Source: Edaphochlamys debaryana (taxonomy: Eukaryota > Chlorophyta > Chlorophyceae > Chlamydomonadales). From it: 64,000 bases of DNA. The position numbers and the translations under genes are program-made. Shown piece after piece: positions 48,501 through 60,800 of the stretch. The notes below the pieces were generated by a model, which ran no database searches, was not told the origin of the DNA, and saw nothing but the letters and a program-made list of their open reading frames with translations. How positions within the stretch are numbered: position 1 is the stretch's first letter; each line of letters begins with the position of its first letter. The stretch lies in contig JAEHOE010000003.1 in the NCBI GenBank assembly GCA_016858145.1, forward strand, positions 2,356,001 through 2,420,000, written 5' to 3'.

Positions 48501-49866
48501 GGCCCGCAGCCCATCCCGTCCCGCCCGTCGCCGGCTCACTTGTCGTCCTCGCCCGCCTGCGCGCGGCTGCGCGAGGGGCCGCGGCCGAAGCCGCCCATGC
48601 CCCCCATGGCGGCGCTCCCGCCGAAGAACTGCTCGAAGAGGTCGAAGGGGTTGGTGAACTCCACGCCCGGGCCGCCGCCGAAGCCGCCCATCCCGCCCAT
48701 GCCGCCCTTTAGCCCGGCCTCGCCGTACTTGTCGTAGATGGCCTTCTTGTTGTCGTCCGACAGCACCTGTTGTACCACACATCCGGGCCGAGGCGGGGCA
48801 GGATCCGTCAGGCGCGAGCGCGAGGGCTGTACAAGGTTGTTGGCGGATGTACGTGGCGCGGAGGGCCCGCGTCGAACGTAGGGCTCGAGCGCTGCACAGT
48901 ACAGATTGCGAGTCGTGCTGTTGCGTAACTTCGAGCCAGGCTTGCAGCGCCCCTCATGACTCGGGGCCGAACGGGCGTCGAGCGGTGTCGGTCGATCAGA
49001 GTCCTTGGGGGCACGGCGCCCCGCGCGCCACGCATGCCCGCGGCCAAGAGCGTTGCCGCTGTGCACAACGTCAGCATGCGCTATGGAAGTATCAAATAGA
49101 CAAGCACGTGCGGTGCGGACGTGCGGTGCAGCAAGCAGAGCCGGCGGCTTGGGACCGGACGGAGGAGGGGTGCATGGCCCTGGCGGCGGCGCGGGGGTGG
49201 TCCCTGTGACACCCGCAGCTGCGCACAAGGAGCCGGCTAGCAGCCTGAAGGCCAACGCATCTGGGAAGCCGTCTCGGGGCTCGTCTGGACAGCTGCGCAA
49301 GAACGGCAGGCTAGCGCGCGAGAGTGCTCGAAACGTCGGAGGTCACAGTTGGAGGAGGCGTGTCGCGCTCGCTGACGCCACAAGGCGTGTCGACGCCCCA
49401 GATTGCTCGTTTGTTCAAAACGTCGCCGCATTGTGTCAGGCAGCCCGCTCAACGGCTGGCAGCGCACCTCGTAGGCCTCGCCAATCTTCTTGAACAGGTC
49501 CTCAGCGCCAGGCTCTTTGTTCACATCCTGCGGAGGGACGTTACCGTTCAGTCCAACCGTGTGCACCCAATTGTGGCGCAGACCGGGGCGGGAGGTGGCT
49601 ACCGATCGACGAGCTTGCGGCTGACCGCTCACCGGATGGAACTTGCGTGCTTTCTGGCGATACGCCTGCTTGATGGTCTTCTTATCGGCCGAGCGAGGCA
49701 CGCCCAGCAGGTCATAGTAGTCGCCGTCGGCACGGACCACCACAGCGAGACCGCGTCGCCGCCCGGAGGCTGGTTGGCAGCGACGAACGGGGGCGGCCGA
49801 CGGCCGGTGGCAAGCACAGCTGCTGGGTCTCCCCTCCACAGCAGTGCCACGAAGGTTGGCCAACAT
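45516..49866 (-). CDS. CDJ1: Chloroplast type I DnaJ (Hsp40) co-chaperone, CDJ1-like
   Basis: Eleven exons join in phase: 49866-49633, 49527-49468, 48766-48540, 48293-48212, 48030-47917, 47618-47514, 47010-46903, 46484-46401, 46100-46044, 45886-45785, 45599-45516 (418 aa). Residues 1 to about 46 are an Arg/Ser/Ala-rich transit peptide. The J domain starts at [18 protein letters not shown], and the HPD motif (77-79) is split by the first intron. A Gly/Phe-rich region with [12 protein letters not shown] repeats follows. Then come four zinc-binding Cys pairs ([32 protein letters not shown]) and the C-terminal substrate-binding domains, ending in KTKVGPFRF. It should stimulate the ATPase of plastid Hsp70. 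The first Cys pair lacks the usual Gly after its second Cys. The name is by resemblance to algal CDJ1. Confidence 0.92.
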
Positions 49867-50610
49867 TGTTGCTCAGCCGGCTGCGTTGATGATGGGAACG
49901 CAGATGGGTGCTATCGGGCAGAGGGAATTAACTAGGTGTCAGCTCCCTATGTAAGAGTGCCCTGAGTAGCAGCAGTTAGGCAAAAAGGCCTTCGCGCTGC
50001 TCGAGAACCACACAGACCCAACCTCGAGACTGTTCTAGCGATGGGCTCACGTCGGGTGGCCTGCCCGCACCCGCCTGCAGGTGCCTCAGCCAAAGCTCGT
50101 CGTCACGTCCTCGTGCCAAAAGTTCAGCGAGCGGAGCGCGTGCAGGCAATTGGCAGCGGGCCCCGACACTTCCGGCGTGTCCGGCGTGCCAAGTCTCGGA
50201 CCAGCGCCGAAACCCCAGCCCACAAAATCCTCCCCCCGGCAAGCTTGGATGTCCCCCTTGCCCTGTTGTGGTCCCTACCGCGCAGCGAACCTTACGTTGC
50301 GGTGCAGGTGTATCGTCGCAAGTTTGCACGGGCCGCCATTAACGCAAGTGACCCGCGGACCACCAAAGCCTCGTGCTGCAAGAGCTGCCCCAAGCGCCGC
50401 TTACGTTTTCATTACACACAACATACGCAATAATCACGTACTAAAGCTGCCGAAGCCTCGCTGCAAGGGCTTGAGACAATCGCGCGCTCAGTGCAAAACG
50501 AACAAGCACTAGCGCACATCGCGCCTCCTCCTCAGACGCTACAGCATCTTGAAACGCTTGTGCGCAGCACGTGTGGGAGGGCGGCGTGAAGCATGCATTA
50601 GCCCGCCGAA
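49867..50610. promoter_or_regulatory. Divergent upstream region of DnaJ and the Ala-rich gene
   Basis: These 744 bp separate two start codons pointing away from each other and so hold both promoters. No heat-shock element (repeated nGAAn) could be identified convincingly. Confidence 0.4.
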
Positions 50611-53600
50611 ATGGCCGAGCCGGCCGTGATGGATACGGGCTCAGCCGGCGCCGCTGAGCCTGTCATCGACCTGGACGCTGCTGGGCCCAGCGAGCAGACG
50701 GTGCCGACGGAGCCGGATGCGGCGTCCGTGTGGGGCGTGTTTGACCGCGCGGGCGTGCCCCGGCCGCCCTTTGCGCACAGCATCGACTTTAAGCGCCTGC
50801 CCCTGGACCTATCGGGCAGCCTGGACAGGGTGAGGGGGTGGGATGGTACTAGTCACAGGGGTGATGAGGGGCAGAGGTGGGGGGCCTTGCCTCCTTGGGG
50901 GCGGGGCCTGGGCGACGAGAGGAGGGGGCAGGTGTGCGCCAAGGCACGTACCGATACCGCTGCCCGGCGATCCCCCCAAGCCGCCTCGCCCCCTCCCCGT
51001 TCCTCCCCGCTCCCCCCCGCTCCCTCCCCGCAGCTCCCCGCCGCCTTTGCCGACATCCTGCGCGAGCTGCTCCCCTGGTGCCTGCTGCGCCGCGACCTGC
51101 GCAACACGGTGGCCGTGACAGCCCTGCTCTGGCAGCTCTTTGTGAGCGGGGCGGAGCGGAGGGGAGCGGAGGGGGGCAGCCGGGAGGGGGGGAAAGACTC
51201 TTGGAGGAAAGGGAAGCTTCTAGAGGCGCACCGTAGTGAAGGGAGGGGAATCGTGAAGGGGCAATGTGTGGTAGGGCCCGTGATGGAGGGGCTAGCCGCC
51301 CTGGTGCCCCCTCTCATGTGCGGCGGAGGAGACCCAGTCTGGCCTGGGAGTGGGCAGGGGCAGGGGCAGGGCGTGCAAGCCGACCAAACTATCGGACTAG
51401 AGCAGGAGGAGGCAGAAGGAGCGTGCCTCATCGACCCCTGCCCAACCTGCCGGCCCAACCCCAGGATGACTTCAAGATCCGCTGGCGCGCCGGCCGCCGC
51501 GGCGCCGCCGACCTGCGGGCCTACCTGCAGCGGGAGCTGTGGGAGCGGGCGGGCTTCATGAGGCGGAAGCGGGACCTGCAGCGGCTGACGGGTGGGGGGG
51601 TGGGGGGGGGGGGAGTGAGGGGGCAGAGGGGGGGGGGGGGTGGCGGGTGGGGAGGGGGGCTGGGGGCCTGGGATGGGGAGAGGAAGGGGAGAGGGCAGGC
51701 GGGGGCGGGGGAGGGTGGCGGGCCGAGGCCAGGCGGGGTGCAGTGACTGGGGGGTGGGGAGGGAAGGGGGGTTGCAGCTTGCAGGGTGAGGGTCGGTTTG
51801 AGCGCGCATTGGGGGGGGGGGGCGGGGACGGTAGATTGTGCGGACAGGGGGCGGGGCCGGGCGGGGCGGGGCGGGGCGTGCTGGCGTTGGTCGGCGGGAG
51901 GAGGGGTCGGCATTGAGCTCGATGCGGTACCGTGCCGTGCCGCGCCTGGCACACTTACGTGGCGTGCTGCCGTACTGATGCCGTACTGCAGACGTCAGCG
52001 TGGAGCTCATCCTGGGGCCGTGCAGGGGGCACAGCAGCAAGGTGCGGGGGTTTAGGGTGGGGTAGGATGGGTGTGGGGTGAAGGGGGTCACTCGGGGCGA
52101 GGGGGCGAGGACCTTGGGGGCCCGAGGGCCTAGGTTGGACCCCGGGGCGCTGCCGGGGCGCCGCCGGTCCTCCAGCCCACCCTCGTCACCCCCCGCATCC
52201 TCGACCCCACGCGGCAGCGCGCCTGCTCTGACGCCTCCCTTCCCCTGCATGCCGGCTCAGCCAACACATCACCCATCACCCCCCAAACCCCCCAAACCCC
52301 TCCAATTCCACCCCCACCCACCCCCACCCACCCCAGCTGCTGGCCCGGCTGCAGCACCTGCACTTCCTGCACGCCTCGGCGCTGGACGCGGAGCGGCTGC
52401 ACCTGGACGCGGCGGGGTGCCTGCTGGAGATGGTGGGAGGGGGGGAGGATGGGAGGGGGGGAAGGAGAGGTGAAAGAGGAAGGAGCTGGAGATGGTGGGC
52501 GGCGGGAGGAGGAGGCGGGGGACGAAGAGGAGGGTAGGGGCTCAAGGCGCAGCTCAGCCATTGCCACCCGGCCACCCTCTGCCGCTCCCTCAATGTCCCC
52601 CACGCCGGCCACCCACCGCCGCTCGCTCTCCCCCTCTCCCCCTTCGCTCTCCATTGCCACGGGGAATGGGAAGGCGGTGGGGACACTCTGTCACGGAATT
52701 CCGGTGCAGATCAAGCATTCCCTCCCCACACTCCCTTCACCCACTCCACACCCACTCCATCCACTCCCGCAGGGTCAGCACGCAGCCGCCCTGGAGGCGC
52801 TGCGCTTCCGACTGCTCAACTTCCCCACCTACATCACGCACGCGCGGGAGGCGCTGGTGGCGATGCTGCAGCACACGGCCTGGTGCGGTGCCGCCTGGGG
52901 GGTGGGGTGGGGAGGGACCCTACTGTGTACAGGGAGAGGCTGTAGCTGGAAAGAGGCATGCGAGGGGAGAAGCCGACTCCAGACCCGGGTTCATACAGCC
53001 AGCAGCCGCCCTTCTGCGCTGCACAAGTCACACTGAAAGCCCAGGGCGTTCAATCCCGGTACACCAACATAAGATGGGCATACCCACGCCCGTCGGGCCC
53101 CTCAGGTTCGGGCAGTTGGTGGCGGCGCGCGACGCCGCTGACGCCGAAGAGGCGGCCGCCGGAGGGGCCCTAGCCGCCGCCGAGGGGCGGAGCACAGACG
53201 AGGATGACGGAGCGGGGCCCGCCGGGGCCGCTGAGGGAGCGGGAGCAGGGGCGGGGCCCTCGACCTCGGGCCCTGGCGCAGCACTGGCACTGGGGGCCCC
53301 GGCAGCGGCGGGGGCAGGGGCAGGGGGGGCGGTGGTGCCGGACGGCGGCGCGAGCCGCGCGTTCGAGTACCGGCGGGGCGTATGGGCGCGGCTGTGGGCG
53401 GACGCGGGCTTTGCGTCCGCTTGGAAGGACGCCGAGACGAGCCTGCGGGTGAGGCTTTGTGTGTATGGGATGGAGGAGGGGGGAAAGGGCAGGAGGGGGG
53501 GATGGCGGGGGCCGGCGCGTGAGGGCAAGGGTGCACGGAAGAGGGAGGCATCAGGCGGGGCCTTGCGCAGTTTACTACCCCGCCGCCCGCCCCGCACCAC

Positions 53601-56600
53601 GCAGGCCTCCATACGGCAGATGTACGGCAGCACGACGGTCGTGTCGTACTACCTCGTCCATTCGTACTGCGTGGCGGGCCGGTACGGCGACGCGCTGACG
53701 GCAGCCGCGGGCGCTGTGCGCGCGGCGCCGCACGACGGCGACGCCGTGGCCTTACTCATGCTCGTACGGCAGTTGATAACCGAAACCGGGCGGCACGTGC
53801 AGCAGCTCGAGTACGAGGCGGGCCTGGCGGCGGGCGCGGCGAATGCGTTCCTCGGGGTCAAGATGGGGACCAGTGTGGTGGCCAAGCAGGTGGGTACCGG
53901 GATGGCAGGGGGGGCTGTGGTTGGGATCGAGACTCGATCTGCTAGGGTTTGTGTGGTCGTCCGCTGTGGATGGGTGTGGGCATTGGTCTCGCGTGTTGGA
54001 AGCGGGGGCTGCTAGCGCAGGCACCAGGCGCCGACTGTCAGGGCCTGGATCTCGAATCTTGACGGAACGCACGTGGGCAACCGCAGGCCATGGCACCCTC
54101 CGCGGCGGCGGCGGCGACGCCCGGGAGCGCAGCACGAGGGACGTCTGCCCGCGGCGGCGCCGGCAGCCGGCGAGGTGCAGCCTCAGCGGCGGGAGAGGAT
54201 CACGATATGGACGTCGGGGGGGTGGGCTTGGGCCCGGACGAGATGGAGGCCCTGGATGTGGAGATGGCGGCGGCGGAGGCAGAGGCGCTGGACGAAGACA
54301 ATAGCGACGGCAGCGGCGACGGCGGCGACGGCAGCCCGCCGCGGCCTCGCGGCGCCGCCGCGCTCCTAGCGGCTGCCGCCGCCGCCACCAGCGCGCCGCC
54401 GCGGCAGCGCCACGCATCCGCCGCCGCCGCAGCCGCCTCCAACGCCGCTCCCCCCGCCTCTGCTGCCGCCTCGCACCGCACTGCTACACTGGCGGCGGCG
54501 GCTCCCGTCCGCGCCCCTGCCGCCGCCGCCGCAGCTTCCGCAGCTACGGCGGCGGGGGCCGATGCGGACCCCTGTGCCACTGAGGACCTGCACGGGGCGG
54601 TGCAGCAGCTCCTGGCAGCGATCGAGGCGGACCCCTTCCGAGCGGCGGCGTTGGCGGGTGGGACCGGGGGGCTGCAGGAGCACAGGGGGTACAGTACCAC
54701 ACGGGCGGGGGCCGGAGACGGGTCGGGATGGATGCCGGGCTGGCGTTCTGGAGTGGACGTCGCGGAGTGGAGCAGGTGGGATGGAAAGCCTGGCTGCTTT
54801 GCCGGGCCCTCGGATTGAGTTGCGTGCCCTGCCGGTACGATGCCGTGCCCCGCAGGCCTGGTCCGCAGCGCTGGGCACTGCGGCCCCTGCGCCGCCGCCG
54901 CCGCGCGGGGCCTGATGCTGCACCTCGACGTGGTCACCACAGGTACGGCACCGTACGGCACTGTACGAACTGTACGGGGCGGGGCGGAAGCGTGGCCGTC
55001 CGCCTGCCCCCTCGGCACCTGCATCTGCACCCCTCCCTCGCTCCCTCCTGGCCTCCGGCTACCAAGCCCCGTCCTGCCTACCCCGCCTCGCCCCGTGCCC
55101 CCGGGCTCTACCGCCACCCCCCCCCTTCGTGCCCCCGCCACGTCGTCCACCCCAGGCGTCACCGCGTCGCCCTATGAGGCGGAGGCATGGGCGGAGCTGG
55201 CGGCGGTCCTGAGCCGGTTGGCGGCGGAGGCGGAGGCGGCGCCGCTGCCGGGTAGGGACTCCGGGTGCGGTCGGGGCTTGGGCGGACCCGCAGCAACCGA
55301 TGAGAGCCATACCGCCGCCCTGTTGCGTCTTGGCCTGTGTGGATGCTGGTACCGGTGCCGGTGTCTGTTGAGCGTGACTGCAACCAGAACCGCTAGCGGT
55401 ACCCAGACCTGCTCACCGGGAACCGAGCCCTGACCTGCCACACACGACCCGTGCGATCGATTCCCGCAGAGCGGCCGCCGGTGCCACAGCAGAAGCCCTC
55501 GTCGCTACGCCTGCGGCGGCGGCGGCTGGCTGAGGACGGAGCCGATGGCGCCGCGGCGGCGGCGGAGGCACCGCCGCGTCGACGGCCGCCGGCGCAGGAG
55601 GCGCCGGCGGTGGGTCTGTGGCGGCGCTGGATCGAGCCGGAGCTGCGGGATCGCGGCAGTTGGTGGGTCTCAACCGCCTTCGCGGACCCGCCGCAACTGC
55701 TGTGGCGGGCGCCAGTCGATGAGTCATCGTGGTTTCGGAGCGGCGCCTCGCCTGGGGCGCCTTCAAACGCGGAGCCAGGGGAGGCGGCGGCGGCAGGGAC
55801 AGGGACAGGGGCGGCGGCGGGGGCTTCCGGCAGTGGAACTGTCCAGGCTGTCGGAGGGCAAGAGGAGGGGCCTGGTGAGGTGGAGGTCGCAGCCTTAGAC
55901 GTCTGGCGGCGGTACTTTCCCGACGGCCGTACGGCGCCGCCGGACTGGGCACTGCTACGGCACCTCCGTGACCGCGCCACGGTGGCCGCGTTCGTACTGG
56001 GGCCGTTCAACTTCTACACGCAGCACGTGCTGTACGAGATGCAGCTCGTACAGGAGGCGCTGGCGCGGGACGCCGCGGCGCTGGTCGCAGCACGTGCGGC
56101 AGTACGGGAGCGGCAGGTACGGCAGCTCGTACGGCGATGGGCCGCCGACCCCCTGGCGTCCTGGGACGAGCAGCCGGGGCTGCCGACGCCAAGCCACCGC
56201 GGGTTCGTACTGTTCTCGGACTTGGCGGCGGCGGGCTTCGGACCCGAGTACGAAGCGGCCGCACCCGGGGCCGCCGGGCCTTCAAGCGGCGGCGCGGCGG
56301 CGCCGCTGCCGCCCCTGCCGGCGGCCTTGCTGCAGGCTAGGGTCCCCGTCGACCGGGCCGCCCTCCGGGCCATGGCGGAGGTGGAAGTAGACCGTCGGCT
56401 GGCAGCCGACGGCGGCGCGGCGGCGGCGGCGGCAGCGGCAGAGCAGGCGGCGGCGGAGGCCGACGTCGCGGCCGTCGGCGCCGCCATGGAGGACATCCTG
56501 GCGGCGGTACGGCAGTCGCAGGCTCTGGCGGCGCGGCTGGCGGCGGCGGCGGCGGCGCTCAAGGAAGCCCAAGCGCTGCCGACGCAGCCGGCGGAGGCGG

Positions 56601-56791
56601 CGCAGCGGGACCGGAAGCGGGCGCTGCTGCCGTCGGCGCTGCTGGTGGGGGTGCCGAACGCGCTGCGGCCCGCAAAGGCCAGGCGGCAAGACGGGACCGC
56701 GTGGCGGCGGCAGTGGCGCGAGGCCGAGCGGGAGCAGGCGGCCGAGGACGATGCGGAGGCGGCGTTCTGGGACCCGAGCGCGCTCGACTGA
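50611..56791 (+). CDS. Large Ala-rich helical protein, possibly RNA polymerase I TAF1A-like
   Basis: Twelve exons join in phase: 50611-50829, 51034-51141, 51465-51591, 51992-52041, 52337-52432, 52773-52882, 53106-53448, 53605-53889, 54087-54657, 54856-54942, 55156-55251, 55470-56791 (1137 aa). The ordered parts are helical and TPR-like, e.g. LLARLQHLHFLHASALDAER and VVSYYLVHSYCVAGRYGDAL, each followed by acidic or Ala-rich disordered inserts. Later come WRRWIEPELRDRGSWWVST and, near residue 870, RDRATVAAFVLGPFNFYTQH. The order of helical repeats, a Trp-rich block and a terminal helix with GP resembles TAF1A (Pol I SL1 subunit) of plants and animals, but similarity is weak. It could instead be an unrelated TPR protein. 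The start is the first ATG after a stop and gives an acidic leader. Confidence 0.55.
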
Positions 56792-57495
56792 GGCAGGAGC
56801 CCGGTGGGCAGAGCGCGGGACGGCGCGGGGTGCCCGGCGCCAATGCTTGCACAGCGTCGGCTGACCCGCCGCGCAAGCAGCATGAGAGGTGCGGAGCGGG
56901 ATGCAAAGCTTCATCTCTTGGGAGGCGCCCCGTCCGGCCGAGCTGCCATGTGGCACGCACCGTTCTAATCGAGCATCAGGGCGTATTAATGTATCACAAC
57001 TGCATGACTGAACGAGGGTCTTTTGCAGGTGGCGGACCCAGCAGGATGTCCGGAGTCGAAGTGACCAATGGGGCGTGACTTTGGGGGAGTGAAGAGATGT
57101 AGGAGCAGGCGGGCACGTGACAGGCTAAGGTGGATGGAGCAGGTGGGGAGAAGGGGCAGGGCAGCCTGCGGAGTACGCGCGATGCAGCTTGCTGCTGCAG
57201 GCGTTAGGGCTTGGAGGGCCGGCCTTACTTGCGCGCGTAGCAGGAGACGTTCATGGGCTTGACTGCCGGCAATCGCGGGCAGGCACCGTGATGGGAGGCT
57301 CGTGGCTGGGCGTATTGATCGGGCACATGGCCAGCCACGGGCCAGCGCAGCTCTGCACATGCGGCTGCCCTGTATCAACCCTCATGACGGCAAGCCCCCC
57401 GAACCACATGACACATGCATGGAGGGCCTGTTGGGCCTCCCTTGCTGATTGCAGACTGCAAGCCGCACGAGCGGCACCACTGGGAAGTGACCGGC

Positions 57496-57509
57496 TTACA
57501 GAGCTTACA
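57496..57509 (-). terminator. Two candidate TGTAA poly(A) signals for the methyltransferase gene
   Basis: TTACA occurs at 57496-57500 and 57505-57509 on plus (TGTAA on minus), about 340 bases past the stop. Confidence 0.45.
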
Positions 57510-57808
57510 TAGGTACTACAGCATCGTTCGTTCGTACGTGAGAAGCCACAAGTCGACCCCAGCCGAAGTCCGTCGCACTACCGGCTGGGGGGCCAGACTC
57601 GGCTAGTTGCATATTGCATGGCCCCCCAGCCGAACGCCCCAGCTGCGCGCCGCTCACAAGTGAGCCCTCGCCTGACCCCCGCTGATGGTCGGGATAGCTC
57701 CCGATGGTTACGGGGGTCTTCCTCTCCACAACACCTCACGCCTCCAGCCGCCCTACCTAATGCCGTCGCAACCAACGCAGCAGATACAGCATGCTCCCCT
57801 GCCTGCTG

Positions 57809-57836
57809 CCGGTACCGGTACCGGTACCGGTACCGG
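57809..57836. repeat. CCGGTA microsatellite (4.7 copies)
   Basis: Perfect tandem CCGGTA units in the 3' UTR of the methyltransferase gene, eight bases past its stop. The unit joins AccI/KpnI-type palindromes, so the run is also self-complementary. Confidence 0.9.
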
Positions 57837-57843
57837 CAACTGT

Positions 57844-60800
57844 TCAACCCGACCCTGTCGCCGCGGCTAACCGGCCCCCTGCTCCCGCCGCCTCCTCGAG
57901 CGCCTTGACGGACACAGCCCCTCCCTGCGTCCCCACGTGCTGCGCCGCCTGCGGCCCCTGCCGCTTCTGCCGCGCCCGTCGTGCCCTGAGCCCAAGCGCT
58001 CCCGCGGGGCCCGCCCGGTGCGGCAGAGCGTGGCCCGCGTGGGCCTCCACCCGCATGAAGGTGAACTCGGACAGCTCCCCGTGCTCCTCCGTAACGGCTT
58101 GGGCCGTGGTGGCGTACCCCAGGTTGGCTGGGACGAGAGGGCCAGGGAGGGTGGATGCGGCGAGGGGGGCGTGAGGATCAAAGCATCGGGGGGGGGGCAT
58201 GAGGAGGGGGTTTGACGGGGGGCGATGTGGGTCAGGGGGGTCGGGCGAGAGGATGAAGGTGCGGTGTTTGGGGTCAGGGGCGTGATGGCGGACTGAAGGG
58301 CGGAGGGAAGCCAAAGTCCGCAAAGAGATGGCAGGGGCGGGGTCGCAGTTGACTGCAGAGCCCAAGCCAAGCCACCGCCCTGCCCCTCGACGCCTCCCCC
58401 CCACCCTCCCTCCCGCGCCTGCGCTCACCCAGGTGGGCCCAGAACAGGGCCAGGTCCGTAACGCCGTACTCGTGGCGGCCCCAGCGCGGAGGCAGCGCCG
58501 AGCGCTCCACCGAGTACAGCGCGCGGCCGTGGATCTCCACGGCTATCTGTACGACAGTACGGCAGATCAAGCGGTAAACGGGGGGTCAAAGGCGACGGAT
58601 CGGTCGGTGCAATGCGAGCTCTGGCCCTCTCGTAGGACCGCATACGTTAAACAATGACTGCTGACGCGCTACTCCTATCGGCCATTTGGGGTCCATGCAC
58701 CACTCCTCTCAGTGGCGTGGCGGCAGATCATCTGGCTCTAGTTCAGACTTGCCTGGCATCGGACGGCTCCCACGCATGCGCAATCCTACCTCTCGACATG
58801 CCCCCCCCCCCCCACCTGCTCCGGCAGCCCCGGTGTGTCCTCCGCCCACTCCCCGAACAGCGGGTACTCGTACGCCTCCACGTCGATCTTGAGCAGGGGG
58901 CACCTGGGGCGCACGGGACCGGAGGTGGAGGGGAGCGACCGGCGCACCGGCCCCTGTCGGCCTCTTCCACACCGCAGTGCTACCTCCTGCTGGCTGAGGC
59001 TGGACACGCCCTGCATGCCGGGGGGCACGCCATCCCAAGCAGAAGTCGGCTTCCGGCCAAAATACAATGGGAGTCCCCTCCCAACGATGTGCACACACGA
59101 ACCACTCTCTACGGCCGGCCGGCTAATCACCGCGCCCACGATTCTCAGGCTCATGCGAGCAGCCCTTCACACACGAACCACTCCCAACGATTGCAAAACA
59201 AGGAGAAACACCTCCTTCCTCACCGGCTGATGTTGAGGAGCTCCAGGATCTGGCTGTAGGTCTTGATGGTGTCGGGCTTGGCGGCGGCATGCTCCGAGGA
59301 GCCCACGCACAACTGGGGGCAGCGAAAGGGGGAGCAGGGTGACGGGGCGACGGTCAGCACACTGCGCCCAACTTGAACTTCAATCCAGCCTTCACCCATG
59401 GGTGCGGTAGTATCGTGCGGTACCTCATTCGCGGAATCCATGTTGCACGGCCGCACGTGCCGTACCGTACCTTGTGGAAGCTGTGCCGCTGCTCGTCCAC
59501 GATGGTGGGATCAGCCACGGTGCAGTCGAAGGTGGCCACACGGCAGGGGGTGGCCTCCAGCACCGCCCGCTCGAACCTGGACGGGGTTTGGTGGGGCACG
59601 AGCCACGAGGGTGAGGGCGAGATGGGTGCAATTGAGGTGCAAATGAGGAAGAAGAAGCGCAGCTCGTGAACAGCATGAGCACGATAGCCGGCTGCGCATG
59701 TCTGGGCACGATACTTGCGAAACGCGGGCGGGCACGACCGGCGGCGCATGAGCTGGCGTGGTCTGTGGAAATCGGGCAAGCACACTAGCGCAAAGCGCTG
59801 CGCACCTAACGTTGTTGTTGGACCCAAAGGAGAGGATGGTGCACAGCCCCTTGTCCTCTGGCTCCAGCACTCCACCTGGGAGACAGAGCCATGGCGACGG
59901 CAGGTGGGGGAGAAAGGTCAAGCCGCTGACAAGGGCGGGGCGGGCTGACGAGGGCATCTGGGCATGGGTAAGCCCGCGTTGCGCCCACTGCCACCCTCGG
60001 CCACTTCGTCCGCCTAGCCACTCCCGCCCCCCACGACTCACACACTAGCTTGCTCCCATCCTTGCCGCTGCAGAGGGCGTAGGGAAGGGGCAGGCGGCAG
60101 CGAAGCGGCAAGCGTAAACGAGTCTGAAGCCCGCCAAAACAAGCCTGCCGCACATTGGGCCCTGGGAAGCTCGGGGGCGCTGAGGCCAGGAGGCTCGACC
60201 GCACCCGCGCGCGAGCGCCCACAGTGCACCTCGCAACGCCCAAAAGAGGTTCTCGCCACAAACCACTGGGGCCATTGCAGGAAGCCACTCACTTGCCCAA
60301 CAGCCGCAGGGGCCGGTCCGGCGGACACTCCACGTACTGCGCCAGGGGGGGGGCCAAGCGCTCGTTAGTTGGGACCCTTGTCTCTTCCTACCCACCGCCC
60401 GTCCTGGCCCTCTCTCCTCATCCAGGCCCCGTCTGCCAACCCTCCCCTTCGCCAGCCCAAGAAAAGGGCAGGGGCGTCGCTTGCTCAGTGGCTGCGAGGC
60501 TGCCCCATCCGCCAACCCTTGGACCGGCAAGGGCTCACCGGTGCTAGGAGGTCGAAGCGGTGGTGGCCGTACGGCAACTCGTCGTTGCGCCACTGCTGCA
60601 GGAACTGCGTGGGAGGGGCGAGGGACCCGCCAAAGCCACGCATGTGCAAGGAGGCCGAAAAACAAAGAAAGAGGCGGAGAGGCCCCGCAAACTAGGCCGC
60701 ATGCAACCGACACAAGCGGGCCCTTGCTGGCCGACGCGGTCCCCCAAACCGGGCCCCCCACCAAGCCCTTTTCCCTCACATCTCATTACCTCATTAGCCC

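Larger units (their letters stand above)
56792..57843. other. Convergent intergenic region
   Basis: It lies between the Ala-rich gene (+) and the methyltransferase (-). It contains two TTACA signals (57496-57500, 57505-57509) for the latter and a CCGGTA repeat. No gene recognised. Confidence 0.45.

Noticed and set aside
50853..52250. 465-codon antisense Pro/Ser-rich frame
   Set aside because: It runs across introns and exons of the Ala-rich gene on the other strand and reflects G-rich intron tracts.
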